Shown here piece after piece: positions 22,680 through 34,788 of a stretch of DNA of 64,000 bases. The number at the start of each line of letters is the position of its first letter. Position 1 is the stretch's first letter. The stretch spans positions 260,774,425-260,838,424 of the forward strand of contig NC_081415.1 of the NCBI RefSeq assembly GCF_030272615.1, given 5' to 3'. Made by a program: the position numbers and the translations under genes. The stretch is from Cryptomeria japonica. Lineage: Eukaryota > Streptophyta > Pinopsida > Cupressales > Cupressaceae. The notes under the pieces were generated by a model that ran no database searches, was not told where the DNA came from, and saw nothing but the letters and a program-made list of their open reading frames with translations.

Positions 22680-23275
22680 TTCAATTTATTTTAATAAAAA
22701 ATAGATTCCTACATATTCAAAATTCATCTAATTTTTTAATTCTACATAGACTTTAAATAATTTCTTTAGGTTCTATTCACTAGTTCTTCTCTAGGGTTTG
22801 TAGATCTCATTTAATTATTTCCTCAACTCTAGGGTTTGAATATAGTTTCTAACTTTAGATTTGGTTTTAATACTTTAAATTATATTCTTACATGTTCTAC
22901 ATTCATATAAATTTAAAAAATCCTACATACTCTAAATAAATTCTCTAGCTTAAATGAACAATAGATTGGCTAGTCGATCTCTAGGGTTTGTATCTCTTTC
23001 CCTTGCTTCCTAGAATCTAGGGTTTCAATATAAATTCTACTTTTGGTTTTAATTTTAATCTTAGAATTATATTTTTTACATTTTCTACATTCATTGAATT
23101 TAATTTTTTTTTAAATAAAATTCAAATTAATTCTCTATGTTAAATTCAAAGTCTCTTTAGGATTTGTATCTCTTTCCCCTACTTAACTAAAGGTTACGAG
23201 TATAGTTTTAACTTTAGGTTTAATTTAAATATATTATATTCCTACATGTTTTACATTATATAAAATTTTAAACCT
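22680..23275 (+). repeat. Degenerate ~180-190-bp tandem array with AGGGTTT motifs
   Basis: About three and a half diverged units. Each has a TCTAGGGTTTGTA block followed by CTTTAGGTTTGGTTTTAAT, then TTATATTCTTACAT and CTACATTCAT, then AAATAATTCTCTA. The CTAGGGTTTG block lies at 22791 and 22981 and its decayed version (TTAGGATTTG) at 23157, so the period is about 176-190 bases. It is non-coding. Confidence 0.75.
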
Positions 23276-25134
23276 ATCAATCAACACAAAGAGATAATCA
23301 TGCATTCCTCTTGTAATAGGTAAATCACCTACAAAATTTATCACTTTATTTTCACATGATAGTGTTTGGATTTGAAGTGCTTGGTATAGTACTAGTTTGC
23401 AATTACTTGGATTAATTATGTCACGTTTTACAATATTAAATATAATTAGCATAATCACTTTGCATATATGACTAATTAATGTAATACTACAAATTAGATA
23501 AGGTTTAGTGGCCACCTTAAGGGTACAGGCACCTCAACAAGACTAATCATTTTATGAACATTCTTCACACAAAGATTATTCTTAACAAATTTCATCTTTC
23601 TCACATGTACTTAACTTACAAATTATTCAAGAAGACAAAAGTACAAACTACAAACAACAATTTGGCGATATTGAAAAAAATCATTAAGCTTATTATTTAT
23701 ACTTCTTTTATATTTTATGACTAAGTGGAATTGCTCAAGAAACATAGCCCCCTTGTAAAATTGTATATTTTCTCAACCTTCTACTAATCTTATAAGAATT
23801 GTAACGATCAATTGTCCATTTAAGAAATTGTCTCTTTAAGGTCAACAAATAGTGCTTCCAATTTTTCACCACTTGCACCAATGAATAAATTTAGTTGTCA
23901 TAGGTGAAATAATTAAGTACAAAACCATGAAACATTTATAATTAATAACATGCATCTTACCTTGATGCATTATAATAATTCCCATATAAGATAACAATTA
24001 ACATCTATCTCCATCTTGAATAATGTTTTTAATTTTAAATAGGAACATGAATGTATTTCTTATTTTTTACTTGAATCCTTAAATGTTTTAGGGTTAAAGC
24101 ACAAAATTGTGTCACACTTTTATAAAGAAAATGGCCAATGTTGATTCAACTTTTAAGTTGAATCATAGAAAGTGAAATACATGTTTTGAGTTTGAAATGA
24201 TGTAAACTAATACAATGTATATTATTTTGTGAATTTTATGTTTGTAATTTTTTTAAAAATTTAAAAAATTATTTTAATATACTTTCTTATAAAGTAAACA
24301 CTATAATTTAGTTATTGATAAAATGTTGAAATTGAAGTTACACGAGGTGTCACACTTTATATAGTAAATTTTACCTATTTTTCTTCAATTTTTTTGTGTA
24401 TATTGATAGCTTGAAACTTTTGTACAAAAATATATTTTTAACTAGTTTTTATGTATATATATTTTTCATTAAATTTGAAAAGTTGTGTATACTGAAATAT
24501 AACTCTTTCCATTTTGCGTCACATTTTTTCTTAATTATTTATCCAAATTAGAAAATAATTATATTATCTTGACATAGACTCTTTTCTCTAGTGCATCAAT
24601 TTTTTTCAAAAATTTTAAATAAATTTTAGTATTTTTCCTTTACAAGATAATCAACCTTATATTTTAGTGTTCATGACCTACTTTCAATAAAAATAAAATA
24701 TAAAATATAAAAACTAATTAAAATATTAAAAGATATACATTTTAGAAAATTCACTTATAGATCTATAAAAGGGTATTTTTACATTTAAAAAAATATTATT
24801 TATGAGTAGGAGTTGTTGAAACATCGAGTTTTTCAAAAAAAAATTGGTAATTATTAAACCCAAAGTGGTATAAAATATACATTTAGTGGATAATTCCAAT
24901 TGGAAAAGTCGTGGCCCATATATAAGATAGCTATAATAAATCTCTATAGACCATATGTTTGACTAAAATTATTTTTTAGTTATAATTACTTAAATTCACT
25001 TGTGTTGATAAGTTGGCCTGAAATGTGACACATTTTTGTGCTTTTGAAGTGGGTTTGAAGTGGTTTATATAGTCTTAGTTTCCAATTACTTGGCTTAATA
25101 ACATGTCATATCTTATAATGTCAAACATAATTAT
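23276..25134. other. AT-rich spacer with a duplicated segment
   Basis: No coding signal. The stretch around 23320-23560 is a diverged copy of the sequence that flanks LTR-2 (25020-25134 joined to 40452-40570). The shared landmarks are CAATTACTTGG, ATAATTA and TTGCATATATG.CTAATT. A second shared block is near 23970-24020. The rest is low-complexity A/T sequence. Confidence 0.6.
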
Positions 25135-26563
25135 TGTAGTCACATAAATCTATCCATTTTAATTAAATGAATATTTTGTATTTATTTGATTAAAAATACA
25201 CTAGCCATCAGTTAATTAAATTAATATTTAATTAATTCATCTTCAAAATATTCTCCTATTAATTAAATAAATTATTCACTTTATTTTAATTAATTCATTA
25301 TACCAAATTTACAAATCAATTAAATGAATAAATCCTATTTATTCAATTTAATCCCCTTTCCTCTTTTAAATAAATTAAATTAAACATTTATTTAAATCAT
25401 TTATCCCCCCCACTTGCATTTTCCTACAAATGCAATTTGCAACTATTTATTGAAATAAATGAATTTTATTTTAATAAAAATCCTATTTTCCTTCACCCAC
25501 CAAATCCACTTGCACTCCTAAACCCCCTTCTAGATTCTTCTAAACCCTTCCTAATTAACCTAATCCATCCCCTAATTATTGTCACATTCCTAAGCAACTC
25601 GGGGTCACTTCTCAAAGACTTCAAAGTCTTTGAAAAGCATTTAATGCTTTATGTGTTCAACAATTTAACCTCCAAAGTCTTTCAAACCACTAATGGCTCT
25701 TACATGACCATCAATGGCTCTTACATAACCATTTATGGTTAATTCAATTTGCACTCATGGGTCTCCTCAATCATTTATTGCTTTGACCATGATTATCCCT
25801 TTTACCTTTGCACAAGAGTTTATCCATTGGATAAAAGCTTTATTGTTTGAATAAAGAATTTATTCACTCAACCCAACCTTGACTTTAACTCCCAAGTTAA
25901 CCTTTAGGTCATGTCAAGCATTTAATGCTTAGTCCCTCTCCTCTCAACCTATCTCATGTTGACACTTGCCATCCTGGGATTAGGTTGAAAGCTCTCACAT
26001 GGATTTGATGTCATTCAATCCTGACCCTTGTTGAGATTACTCAATCTCAACCATCCATTGCTCCATTTTTCCTATAAATAGAGCTCATTTCTTCATAATC
26101 CAGATCCTGAAAACTTGTATGCATTTAATCTATAGTGAATTTTAGAGAGCATTTAGCATAAATCACTAATATATGGCTATTTTGGCTTAAAATAAATCAT
26201 TTTAGCATCATAGCATCTAATATTAGCTTATGTTCACCTTTGCATAGCATTTTAGAGTAAACATTTCAATCTTGAACCTCCATAAGCATCCATAGTGCAA
26301 AAAGTTGCTGAGAGCTACACTAATTTGGAACTTGGAGAGGAGAGGAACAAAGGAGAAGGAGCTAAGAGCATGTTAGAAGGCATTTGGAGATGTCTTGTTA
26401 TATTTACTTTCATAGTTAAATATTTCTCATGTTTTTAGTGTCTCTTTTGATATGCCTGCTTAGATTAGTTCTTGGTTGATTGACACTAACGATTTCTTGT
26501 GCTTTTGTGTGTTATACGACCACAGGTTTTTAATCTAACACTTGTCCATTTCGTAGAGCATCA
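25135..26563 (+). repeat. LTR-2 5' LTR
   Basis: 1429 bp, matching 39084-40446. The first 260 bases are a series of A/T palindromes (AATTAAAT...ATTTAATT type). It carries a 32-bp and a 34-bp segment missing from the 3' LTR; each missing segment is bounded by a short direct repeat (CATC and ATAAATCA), so they were lost by slippage in the 3' copy. Confidence 0.93.
26073..26080 (+). promoter_or_regulatory. TATA box in LTR-2 5' LTR
   Basis: TATAAATA within CCTATAAATAGAGC, identical at 39989-39996 in the 3' LTR. It matches the plant TATA consensus well and lies in a suitable place for the U3/R boundary about 30 bases downstream. Confidence 0.65.
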
Positions 26564-26565
26564 TT

Positions 26566-26583
26566 TGGTGAACCTGACGTGAA
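26566..26583 (+). other. LTR-2 primer binding site
   Basis: TGGTGAACCTGACGTGAA begins two bases after the LTR, the normal place for a PBS, and starts with TGG as needed to pair with a tRNA CCA end. I could not assign the primer tRNA from memory. Confidence 0.6.
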
Positions 26584-26639
26584 TCCCAACAACGTTTTTT
26601 TAGGCAAACTAACTTTTTGACTATTTTGCTTGACACACA

Positions 26640-26905
26640 GGTCGCGCTTCAGTGCTTTTGTTCTCGTTCTAGTGCTATTGTCATTTAGTAATTTAGTGTT
26701 TTTGTTTCTAAACGAGTGCTAGTGTCCAAAGTTTAGCGCTTTTGCATATATTCTAGCACTTTTGTCTTTTAATTAGCGCTTTTATTTAGGTTTTAGCTCT
26801 TTTGCTCGGTTGCATAAATATCCTTCTTTAGCACTTTTGTCTTCCTTTTAGTGCGTTTGTGTTAAGTAGCGCTTCTGTTTGCACACAGAGTAGCGCTATT
26901 GTAAC
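26640..26905 (+). repeat. Degenerate TAGCGCTTTTG repeats in LTR-2 leader
   Basis: At least ten copies of a short motif of the form (T)AGYGCTTTTGT, spaced about 20-35 bases (for example TTTAGCGCTTTTGCATA near 26735 and ATTAGCGCTTTTATTT near 26780). It is non-coding and in the 5' leader just after the primer site. Confidence 0.7.
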
Positions 26906-27049
26906 AGAACATTGTAAAAAATGTCATGTAACCAATAAAATAAATTTTCTTAGGTTTGTAGAAGCCCACCATAGGTTCGGATTTTCCTAACTATTCGTTT
27001 CTTGTGCAGGTTTAAACTAACTCCTTTTATTGTTTAAAAAGTTAAAAAT

Positions 27050-27300
27050 TTTCATTTGGTGCTCTAAAATTGAACAAAACAAAATTTCATTTCTTGCAAG
27101 TTAGGATCAATTTTCATTTGGTGCTCTAAAACTGAATAACACAAATTTCATTTCTTGCAAGTTAGGATGAATTTTGTTTTGGTGCTCTAAAACTGAACAA
27201 CACAAATTTGCTTTCATTGCAAGTTAGGATACACTCTCTTTTTGGTGCTTAAAACAAGACAAGAAAATTTTCATTTTATTGCATCAAACTTAAGTAAACT
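27050..27300 (+). repeat. ~62-bp tandem repeat in LTR-2 leader
   Basis: Three clear units and a decayed fourth, each reading TTTTCATTTGGTGCTCTAAA, then CTGAACAACACAAATT, then TTGCAAGTTAGGAT. Units start near 27050, 27112, 27174 and 27238. Confidence 0.8.
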
Positions 27301-28532
27301 CACAATCAACACTTCAATTTTTGGTGCATGTAAAAAGAACAATCAACCTATCTCATTTTGCACAAACGATTTACTTCATTCATACGTGTTTCATTTTAAG
27401 TTGACTAGGATTTCAAATTCTAGTTTACTCAAACATATTGCCTTTGAAGTTAAAAAGAACATCGTGGTTGTTGGAGCAACATATCCAAATAGATAAGAAA
27501 ATCATTGCAATGACAAGTTAAAAAGAACAAGTGCATTTCATGTTTGGCACACTTGTGCAAAAGAGTTTGTCGAGTGGTCCTACTTATAACACACACTATC
27601 CTCTGCCTTGGCTCTCGTGGTCCTAGGTGCAAGAGAAAAGTGTTAGTAACACTCAAGTTTAATCTTTTTAAGAGAGGCCTGCCAAGGGATCGATCACTCT
27701 TGGGAACAACCTCGTGTGGTAAATCCTTCAAGCCGCTATAGAAATCAGGTGAGAGCGAAAGTTGTAGCCTTGGGTATAGATGTTCCTACAGTGTAACTTG
27801 CCGAAAGGACACATGGGCCCCACCACAAGTTACAAGGCTCTTAAGTGAGTCACTACAGAATGAACTTATGTCCAAAAACATTAAACATTACTAAACACCT
27901 TTAAATAGTAGCCCACCCATTCTATTGATTGAGGATATTTGTGATATAATTCAATGCAAGAACATAGATGGTTTTGCTCCCAAGATACTCACCATACATA
28001 TTTCCTTGAGTAGAAACCTAGCTTTTTGAAAAGTCACTTGTGGCTTGATGAAAGTGGTGACTCCCCCATCATAGGGATCATCTATTTGTTATGCTCGTAC
28101 AAGACTTAGTATATCACATCCTTACCTGCCATGGCGGGATTCATAAGGTATGTAGTACCAAAGTTGAAGAAATATCAAGATGTGGGCTAAATTTATCACA
28201 ACTGGCCATTTGACCTTAGGGATAAAGAGTGTTTGAAATGTTTTCATTTTAGTCAAGACCAAGTGCAAATTGAGCTGGCTTCAGGCTTTGGAAAATAACC
28301 TAAAATACATTTAAAGGAAAGGGTCAAAAAAAGTCCAAGGATTGGGTTGATCTAGACCCATACTTATTTGTGCCTTTTTGAGGCAACATTCTTGTGTTTG
28401 TGTGCTTGCTTTGTTTTCTTGTCAAAGAAACATCATAAAATCCAAAATTCAAAACAAGTATTCATCCAACACAAACATTTTTCAAAAACCAAAAGATCAA
28501 AAACAAAGATCAAAAGAAAAGTGTCAAACTAT
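27301..28532 (+). other. LTR-2 leader, middle part
   Basis: Untranslated leader between the repeats and the leader ORF. I see no conserved protein. It contains a segment (27590-27760) with several CCT/AGG-rich blocks that could fold, but nothing I can name. Confidence 0.4.
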
Positions 28533-28916
28533 ATGACCATTCTTCACATCTTGAGAAAGAAGAATCTTCATCAACACATCAACTTGAAAAGAAGACCATT
28601 AAGCTCAAAGGCTTTAATCAAAAAGAGGAAATTCTTCTATCTAAATAGACAAATCTTTGTCTCTCATAGAGATTTTCTATGTTACATGCGCCTTTATCTT
28701 CAAGGGAAATCAAACGAATTTGATCCAGAGTCATTGAACCGCAAAGCTTTTATGCAATATAGAGCTTTAAGTTATCACAAGAACAAAGGAGGCAAGATCA
28801 ATCCTGATTTCTTTCCTGACATTTGCATCACATATAATGTAGCTCAGGAAGAACCACCAACTCCCGAAAGAGAAGAGGTAGAATTTGTTCCATATATAAC
28901 ACGAAGTTTCTATTGA
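28533..28916 (+). CDS. Small leader ORF upstream of gag in LTR-2
   Basis: An uninterrupted 127-codon frame from the ATG at 28533 (MTILHILRKKN) to the TGA at 28914-28916; the same frame is open back to about 28368. I do not recognise a domain. It is Lys/Arg-rich at the start, with a calmer middle (YLQGKSNEFDPESLNRKAF) and an acidic, proline-containing end (EEPPTPEREEVEF). gag and pol of the same element are full of stops, so the open state here stands out. Some Tat-lineage elements (Ogre) do carry an ORF upstream of gag, and this is the natural comparison. It may still be chance. Confidence 0.4.
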   Translation: MTILHILRKKNLHQHINLKRRPLSSKALIKKRKFFYLNRQIFVSHRDFLCYMRLYLQGKSNEFDPESLNRKAFMQYRALSYHKNKGGKINPDFFPDICITYNVAQEEPPTPEREEVEFVPYITRSFY

Positions 28917-29348
28917 AGTTAAAAATTTCATCCATTATCTCATTCACACAACATCTCATCCATTTCAACTCTCAAAACATCAAGAGGTTTTTGTCATAAG
29001 TTATTTTTCAAAATTTCTTGAATCAAACACAAACAAATCACTTTTAGAGTGTCTCTACATCTAGGATAAGCTCATCCTAAGAGACATATCTATGCAGGTT
29101 AAAACTAGTCTATGAGTGGATCCTCTCATTACTAGGTAGTTAAGTCTGTAACATATCTCAGATTTCTCTAAACCTTATCACATCAAACCTTATCAAAAAC
29201 AACAAGCAATTCAAGAAAGAACTTTGGTCACATCTACCTTTAAGTGCTAGAGATCCATATGCAAAACACCACACCAACCATAAATCTCTCATTTCATCAA
29301 CAACTCATCATCATTTTCACCCAACTTCAACAAAAACTCATAAACAAA

Positions 29349-31388
29349 ATGGCTCATACCCGATCACGGTCAAGACAACGAGAAATAGAAATTGAAGAAG
29401 AAGAGGAGGAAAATATCAATAAATTTCAAGAAGCCCTTGGAGGAAACGCAAATGATGAAAACTCAAGTACTCCTACTCCTACGACAATAGAAAGGGCACA
29501 ACACAACCCCCTCTTTAATAGACTTTTTGACGAAATACTCAGGAGCAATGTGGATGCTCACTTTTTAAAACTTACTCAAGAAGGAGCCAAACTCCCCTCT
29601 GATTTTGATCTTGCACAACTAAGACAAGCATCAGAATGACAAAGTCACAATGAGGAAGAAAGAGGTCGAGATCCCATCAGATACAACCTTCATCACAGTA
29701 ATCCACCACCTCCTCCTCCAAATGACATAGAGATATTGTGACAACAAGTTGAAAATATCACCCAACAACTTCGTAGTGGTGTGAAGACTAATCCATTTTC
29801 AATCAATGACATTTGTCCCTATCCCTTCGAGAGGAATCTTCATATGCCACCTTTTCCATGAGGGTTTGAAACACCCAAGTTCAAAAAGTATAGAGGAAAA
29901 GGAGATCCTCGTGATCATGTTAGAGAATTCCATTCAGCTTGTCTCGAAGTGGCATACGAGGATACATACCTCATGCACCTTTTTCCCCAAAGCTTGGGAG
30001 GAATAACCACATCATGGTTTTCCCGATTACCAGGTGGCATTAGGATATTTGAAGAACTCATCTAAAAGTTCCTGGCACATTACTCACACAACATTGAACA
30101 TGATATCACCATGGCTGATCTATGTAACACTAAATAAAAACCAAGTGAACTATTCTCAATCTTTCTGCAACAATGGCGTCAAATGTCTAGAAGACGTTCT
30201 CATCAGTTACCTAAACAAGAACTAGTGGAAATATTTATTTCCAACTTAAACGAAGAAATGGAATTTCACCTAGACGTGAAAGACGCAGACTCTTTCAATG
30301 ACATGATCACCAAAGGCATAAAATGTGAGTGGGCTCTCATCATGAAAGGACTCAAAATCTACAATGAGCCAAAGGATGGCCCTTGTCCCTACTACAATAG
30401 TGACAAGCCTAACTTCTGGAACAAAAACAAAAATATCGTCAACGACGGTATTGTGGATGCAAGAACTATCAAAAGTGCACAACCTGTAGTTTGATTTGCA
30501 GGACAACATCCCCCACCTAAGGCTAACACAATTTCTCCTCCAAATCAAGGTCGCATTACATCTCAAGACAAACCTAGACAGTGTCAACAAATACCAAAGC
30601 GAACATACACTCCCTTAGGGGAACTGATCGAAACAGTGTTACAATAATTGGTCTCTCAAAATATAGCTACCTTACCCAAAACATCAAATTATGAACCTCA
30701 AGTCAAACCTTCATGGTGGAGGGATACTAAACATTGTGATTTCCATCAAGGGAAAGGACATAGGACAAGCAATTGTCACAGATTGAAAGATCTTATTTAG
30801 GATCTTATTGACCGAGGTGAAATCAAAATCGAAGGACATGACCCAAAGACAACAAACAATGATCATCTAATGTTCAAAAATCCACTTCCATCACATGATC
30901 AAAGGGGTCCTTCCAGTTTAGGGAGAAACACAGATACTACCGATTATACGCAAGCTGCATATAATTACACTATGAATCACCTATATGATGCCAGTGAACA
31001 AATTGCAACTATTACTATCAAAAATCCTAGCTCCACTTGCAATGTTGTTACACATCATGGAAAGATTACCATAAAAACAGCTCCACAAGGCACCACATCT
31101 ATCCCAAAGCAGTATAACCTTGTGGACCAATTAGATAAAATGCCCACACTAATATCTATCTTAGAGCTATTGCACCTATCTCCATCTCATAAAACAATCT
31201 TGGATCAAGCTCTCCAAGAGGCGTCAATTCCTGCAAACCTAAATATAGATCAGTTCCAAGCCATGGTCGGAAATCTAAGGTCATCACCTTGTCTCACTTT
31301 TTTTGAAAGTGGCAACACATCCTTCCAACAACCTCATAATGCCTCACTCCACATTGAAGGGTTTATCAACCAGCATAGGATCAAGTGA
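29349..31388 (+). pseudogene. gag: LTR-2 gag
   Basis: Starts at the ATG of MAHTRSRSRQREIE. A Glu-rich N-terminus is followed by the retrotransposon gag core: GFETPKFKKYRGKGDPRDHV, then LMHLFPQSLGGITTSWFSRL, then FLQQWRQMSRRRSHQL. A zinc-binding stretch CDFHQGKGHRTSNCHRLKDL (about 30738-30797) is close to the CHHC-like knuckle of Tat gag proteins. All pieces lie in one frame, with about nine in-frame stops, most explicable as CAG/CAA/CGA changed to TAG/TAA/TGA. No frameshift is needed. Confidence 0.88.
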
Positions 31389-31745
31389 GTCTTGATCGAC
31401 AATGGAGCAGGCCTGAATATCTATACTCTATAATTAGTCACAGCTTTGGGATATGCAATTGAATTAGTAGATCCTCGCAAGAAGATCACAGTCAAAGCTT
31501 ATGATGATGCAGACCGTTCATCCAAAGGAGTTGTTGTACTACCAATCCGAGTAGGCCCTGTGGTGAAACACATCATCTGTCAAGTTCTAGACCTTCCTCT
31601 GCCATACAATTTATTGTTAGGAAGACCTTGGATACATGCCATGCAAGCCGTTCCATCCACCTACCATCAGTGTATCAAGTTCTCGCATAATGGTGTAGAA
31701 ATCACAATCTTCGGTGATGCAAACCCCTTTGCATATTGTCATAAT
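31389..31745 (+). pseudogene. pol: LTR-2 aspartic protease
   Basis: In frame with gag. The active site reads VLIDNGAGLNIYTL where retroviral proteases have D-S/T-G, so the second residue is Asn. The C-terminal landmark LPYNLLLGRPWIHAMQAVPS (about 31605-31655) is typical of Tat proteases. Stops flank the active site (31386-31388 and one in YTL*LVT). Confidence 0.85.
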
Positions 31746-33320
31746 ATAAGTCATCAACCAGATATTACCATTCCCAACAATAGAGAAGCCATCTCCTCCA
31801 CGTCATACGTAAGTCCAGCCCCTCTTTCCAACTCAAACACCATTATCCCCAAGCAAGAGAAGCTCAAGATGAAAATTGCAGAGGAAGGTCCTGGAGAATA
31901 CAATCTAAGCCAACTCTTTTCTATTGGACAAATGCCTACTTCTCCTAGCACATGTGGCAAACCTCAACAAGTACTTCAAATGTCATTGGTCAAACCATCA
32001 TGTACATTGGCACCTTTCATCCTTGGAAAGACTCAAGAAGAGGAAACCAGAGATGAAGATGTAGCAGAATGGATCTATAAGGATCCTATCATCACCAATA
32101 TTCCGCAAGATAAGCTTCCCATAGATCAATATGGCAAAGGCCTTCTCATTATGAAAAGGATGGGTTATGATGGCCAGAGTTCTTTAGGACCTTGCAAGAA
32201 AGGAAGACATGAACTGCTACAACCAGAATTAAAGCCCAAAGATAACATCGACCTAGGCTTTCAAAAGGAGATCTTTCCTAAACTCAAATTCAAAGGAAAA
32301 CCCAGCAAACCGCTATATCAACCTAGTATAAAAAGGTCACCTTTGATTATAAAAGCAACACCCAACAACATAGCAACTACCCCATTGAGGCTAACAATCC
32401 CAGCAAAACCATCTGCAACGCCAGTCGTCCCATCAATCAAACCAGCAACACCGTCAACAGCAGTGATAACATCAAAAGCACCATTAGCAGCAGCAACTGT
32501 ATCCAAACCCACCGCAGTGTCTATGACACCAGCAGTTCTAGTAGAAGCAGTAGAGTCAACATTACCAATACTCCCCGTATCAGATTCATTGATCCCCATA
32601 ATCTTTCCTACAACACCGATCATACCTGCAATGTTTAACTCAAAGGGTATCCCAATACGGTACAGTAACCGGTTACTGGAAAGTGACTCATAAACCAACT
32701 CGCATGAGTGGGAATTTGATTCAATAGAGCTTAACACTTTAGATGAGGAAGACTCATCACCACCTCCACCTCACAAAGATATTCATGTTTACGGAGAAGC
32801 ACAGATAAAGACCTCTTGGGTTCTCGAGCTGGAAACTTCTTCCACAGACCCTACATCGCATCCTACGCCTGATTCTGATAGGGAGAGTACCATCAATGAC
32901 CTTCACCGCAACTTCTTAACCCTTACTGATACATCTAACGAACTTAACCTAATCAATGAGGTAATGCCCATTATCCATCCTGAACTCATCGAATGGAACC
33001 AACCTACTCCCCCATGTCTTGACCATTTCCAAAATAATGAGGCGATCATTGACTTCTTGGAACTACAAGATAACATACCAAGCGGGGATCACAAAGATGG
33101 ATTCGCCATAGAACTTAACAGCGCAACATACTTTGGGGTGGATGCCAAACCTTTCAGCTGCAAAAATATAACAATAAAACAGGGATCTTCCAGTGAAAAC
33201 GATATTGTGGCATTGTTTGATCCCACAAAAGTAAAAAGAAAGAGCATATCCAATGGTGAAAACCTCTCTGAGGCACCCGAGGATGAAAGGTTTGACATCC
33301 TTCCCTCTAGTACACAGTAG
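31746..33320 (+). pseudogene. LTR-2 protease-RT linker with G-patch domain
   Basis: A 415-codon open stretch (31446-32693) includes a G-patch-like domain at about 32125-32270: GKGLLIMKRMGYDGQSSLG, then a basic stretch, then LLQPELKPK. G-patch domains bind nucleic acid and occur next to the protease in some retroelements. After it comes a long Pro/Ala/Thr-rich low-complexity segment (32380-32680) and then an acidic linker (32700-33320). The linker contains two copies of a GEN-type block (SENDIVA, GENLSEAPED). The same acidic linker is found in LTR-4 (63399-64000). Confidence 0.75.
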
Positions 33321-33329
33321 GAATGATCA

Positions 33330-34788
33330 ATGATTCTCATCAAGGAAACAAAAGAATACAACGTGGGGACTCCTGAAACTCCTCACCACATACATCTAGC
33401 ATCTCTTTTGACTTCAAAGGAACAACCCAAGTTTGTCAAATTCTTCCAAAAATGCCAGATCAACTTCGCATGGTCATATGCAGACATGCCTGGGCTTGAT
33501 CCTAATTTAGTCATGCATCACCTCATAGTAGCAGAAGGAGCCAAGTCTGTCAAGCAGAAGCTTCACAAAATGCATCCTCAGATTGCAGTCCTAATCAAAG
33601 CAGAACTTAAGAAACTTCTGGATGTTGGTTTCATTAGACCCATTGATTATGCGGATTGGATATCCAACATTGTGCCTATCGGCAAACCAAATGGGGGCAT
33701 CCTTATTTGTACTGAATTCAGAGATTTGAACAAGGCATGGCCTAAGGATGACTTCCCCCTACCAAATATCGACATCATAGTAGACCTAACAGCAAGACAT
33801 GCATGCTTTCACTCATGGATGGTTTTTCAAGATACAATCAGATAAAGATCGCACCTGAGGATCAACATAAGATAGCCTTCACATGTCCATGGGGCACATA
33901 CTACTGGAATGTAATGCCTTTTGGTCTCAAGAATGTAGGAGCAACCTATCAATGAGCAATGACCACTATCTTCCATGATATGATGCATACCATAATGGAA
34001 GATTATGTTGATGACTTACTAGCAAAATCACTAACAAGAGAAGGTCATCTAGACATATTAGAGAAAATCTTTGATAGACTAGAACAATATCATGTTTGAC
34101 TCAACCCAAAGAAATGTGTCTTTGGAGTAACCTCAGGGAAACTTCTAGGATACATTGTCTCAAGCAAAGGCATTGAGGTCGATCCAGCAAAGGTCAAAGC
34201 AATCATGGACATGCCACCACCAAAGAACATCAATTAGTTAAGGACATTACAAGGGCACCTACAATCCATCTGAAGTTTCATTGCACAACTGGCAGATAAG
34301 TGTCACCCATTTACACACCTGCTATACAAAAAATCCACTTTCAGTGGGATGCTAGATGCTAGCAAGCATTCCAGATTCTTAAAGATTTTCTCATGAATAC
34401 ACCATTACTGATCCCACCAGATCCAAGTAGGCCTCTATTACTCTATATTTCAGCAACAAGTACAAAATTGGGTGTACTATTGGCACAACACAATGCAGAA
34501 GAGAAAGAGTGTGTTGTTTACTACATCTCTCGCACACTGGTTGGCTATGAACTCAATTACACCCCTATTGAGTGAGCTTGCCTAATAGTAATATTGGCAG
34601 CCACTAAACTAAGGCACTACCTATTAACATATAGAGTACATCTCATTGCAAAGACCAATCCACTCAAGCACTTACTCAGTAAAGCCGCATTGACAGGCCG
34701 CTTGGCCAAATGGGTGATGATTCTGAGTGAATTTGATATCGAGTATGTAGACCGTAAGGCTGTCAAAGGACAAGTTATTGCAGATTAG
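33330..34788 (+). pseudogene. pol: LTR-2 reverse transcriptase and first RNase H
   Basis: RT begins YADMPGLDPNLVMHHL, KLLDVGFIRPIDYADWISNI. The frame shifts near 33800, after which MLSLMDGFSRYNQIKIAPED, MPFGLKN and EDYVDDLLAKS (intact YVDD, about 33996-34020) follow. A second shift near 34330 leads to the first RNase H: LLLYISATSTKLGVLLAQ and YISRTLVGYELNYTPIE. The usual first Asp of RNase H (DAS) is absent (ISA), as is common for this domain in the Tat lineage. Four stops in the RT are CGA-to-TGA or CAG-to-TAG type. Confidence 0.9.

Noticed and set aside
32318-32737. 139-codon minus-strand frame rich in Gly, Val and Ala
   Set aside because: Antisense of the Pro/Ala/Thr linker of LTR-2; composition artefact.
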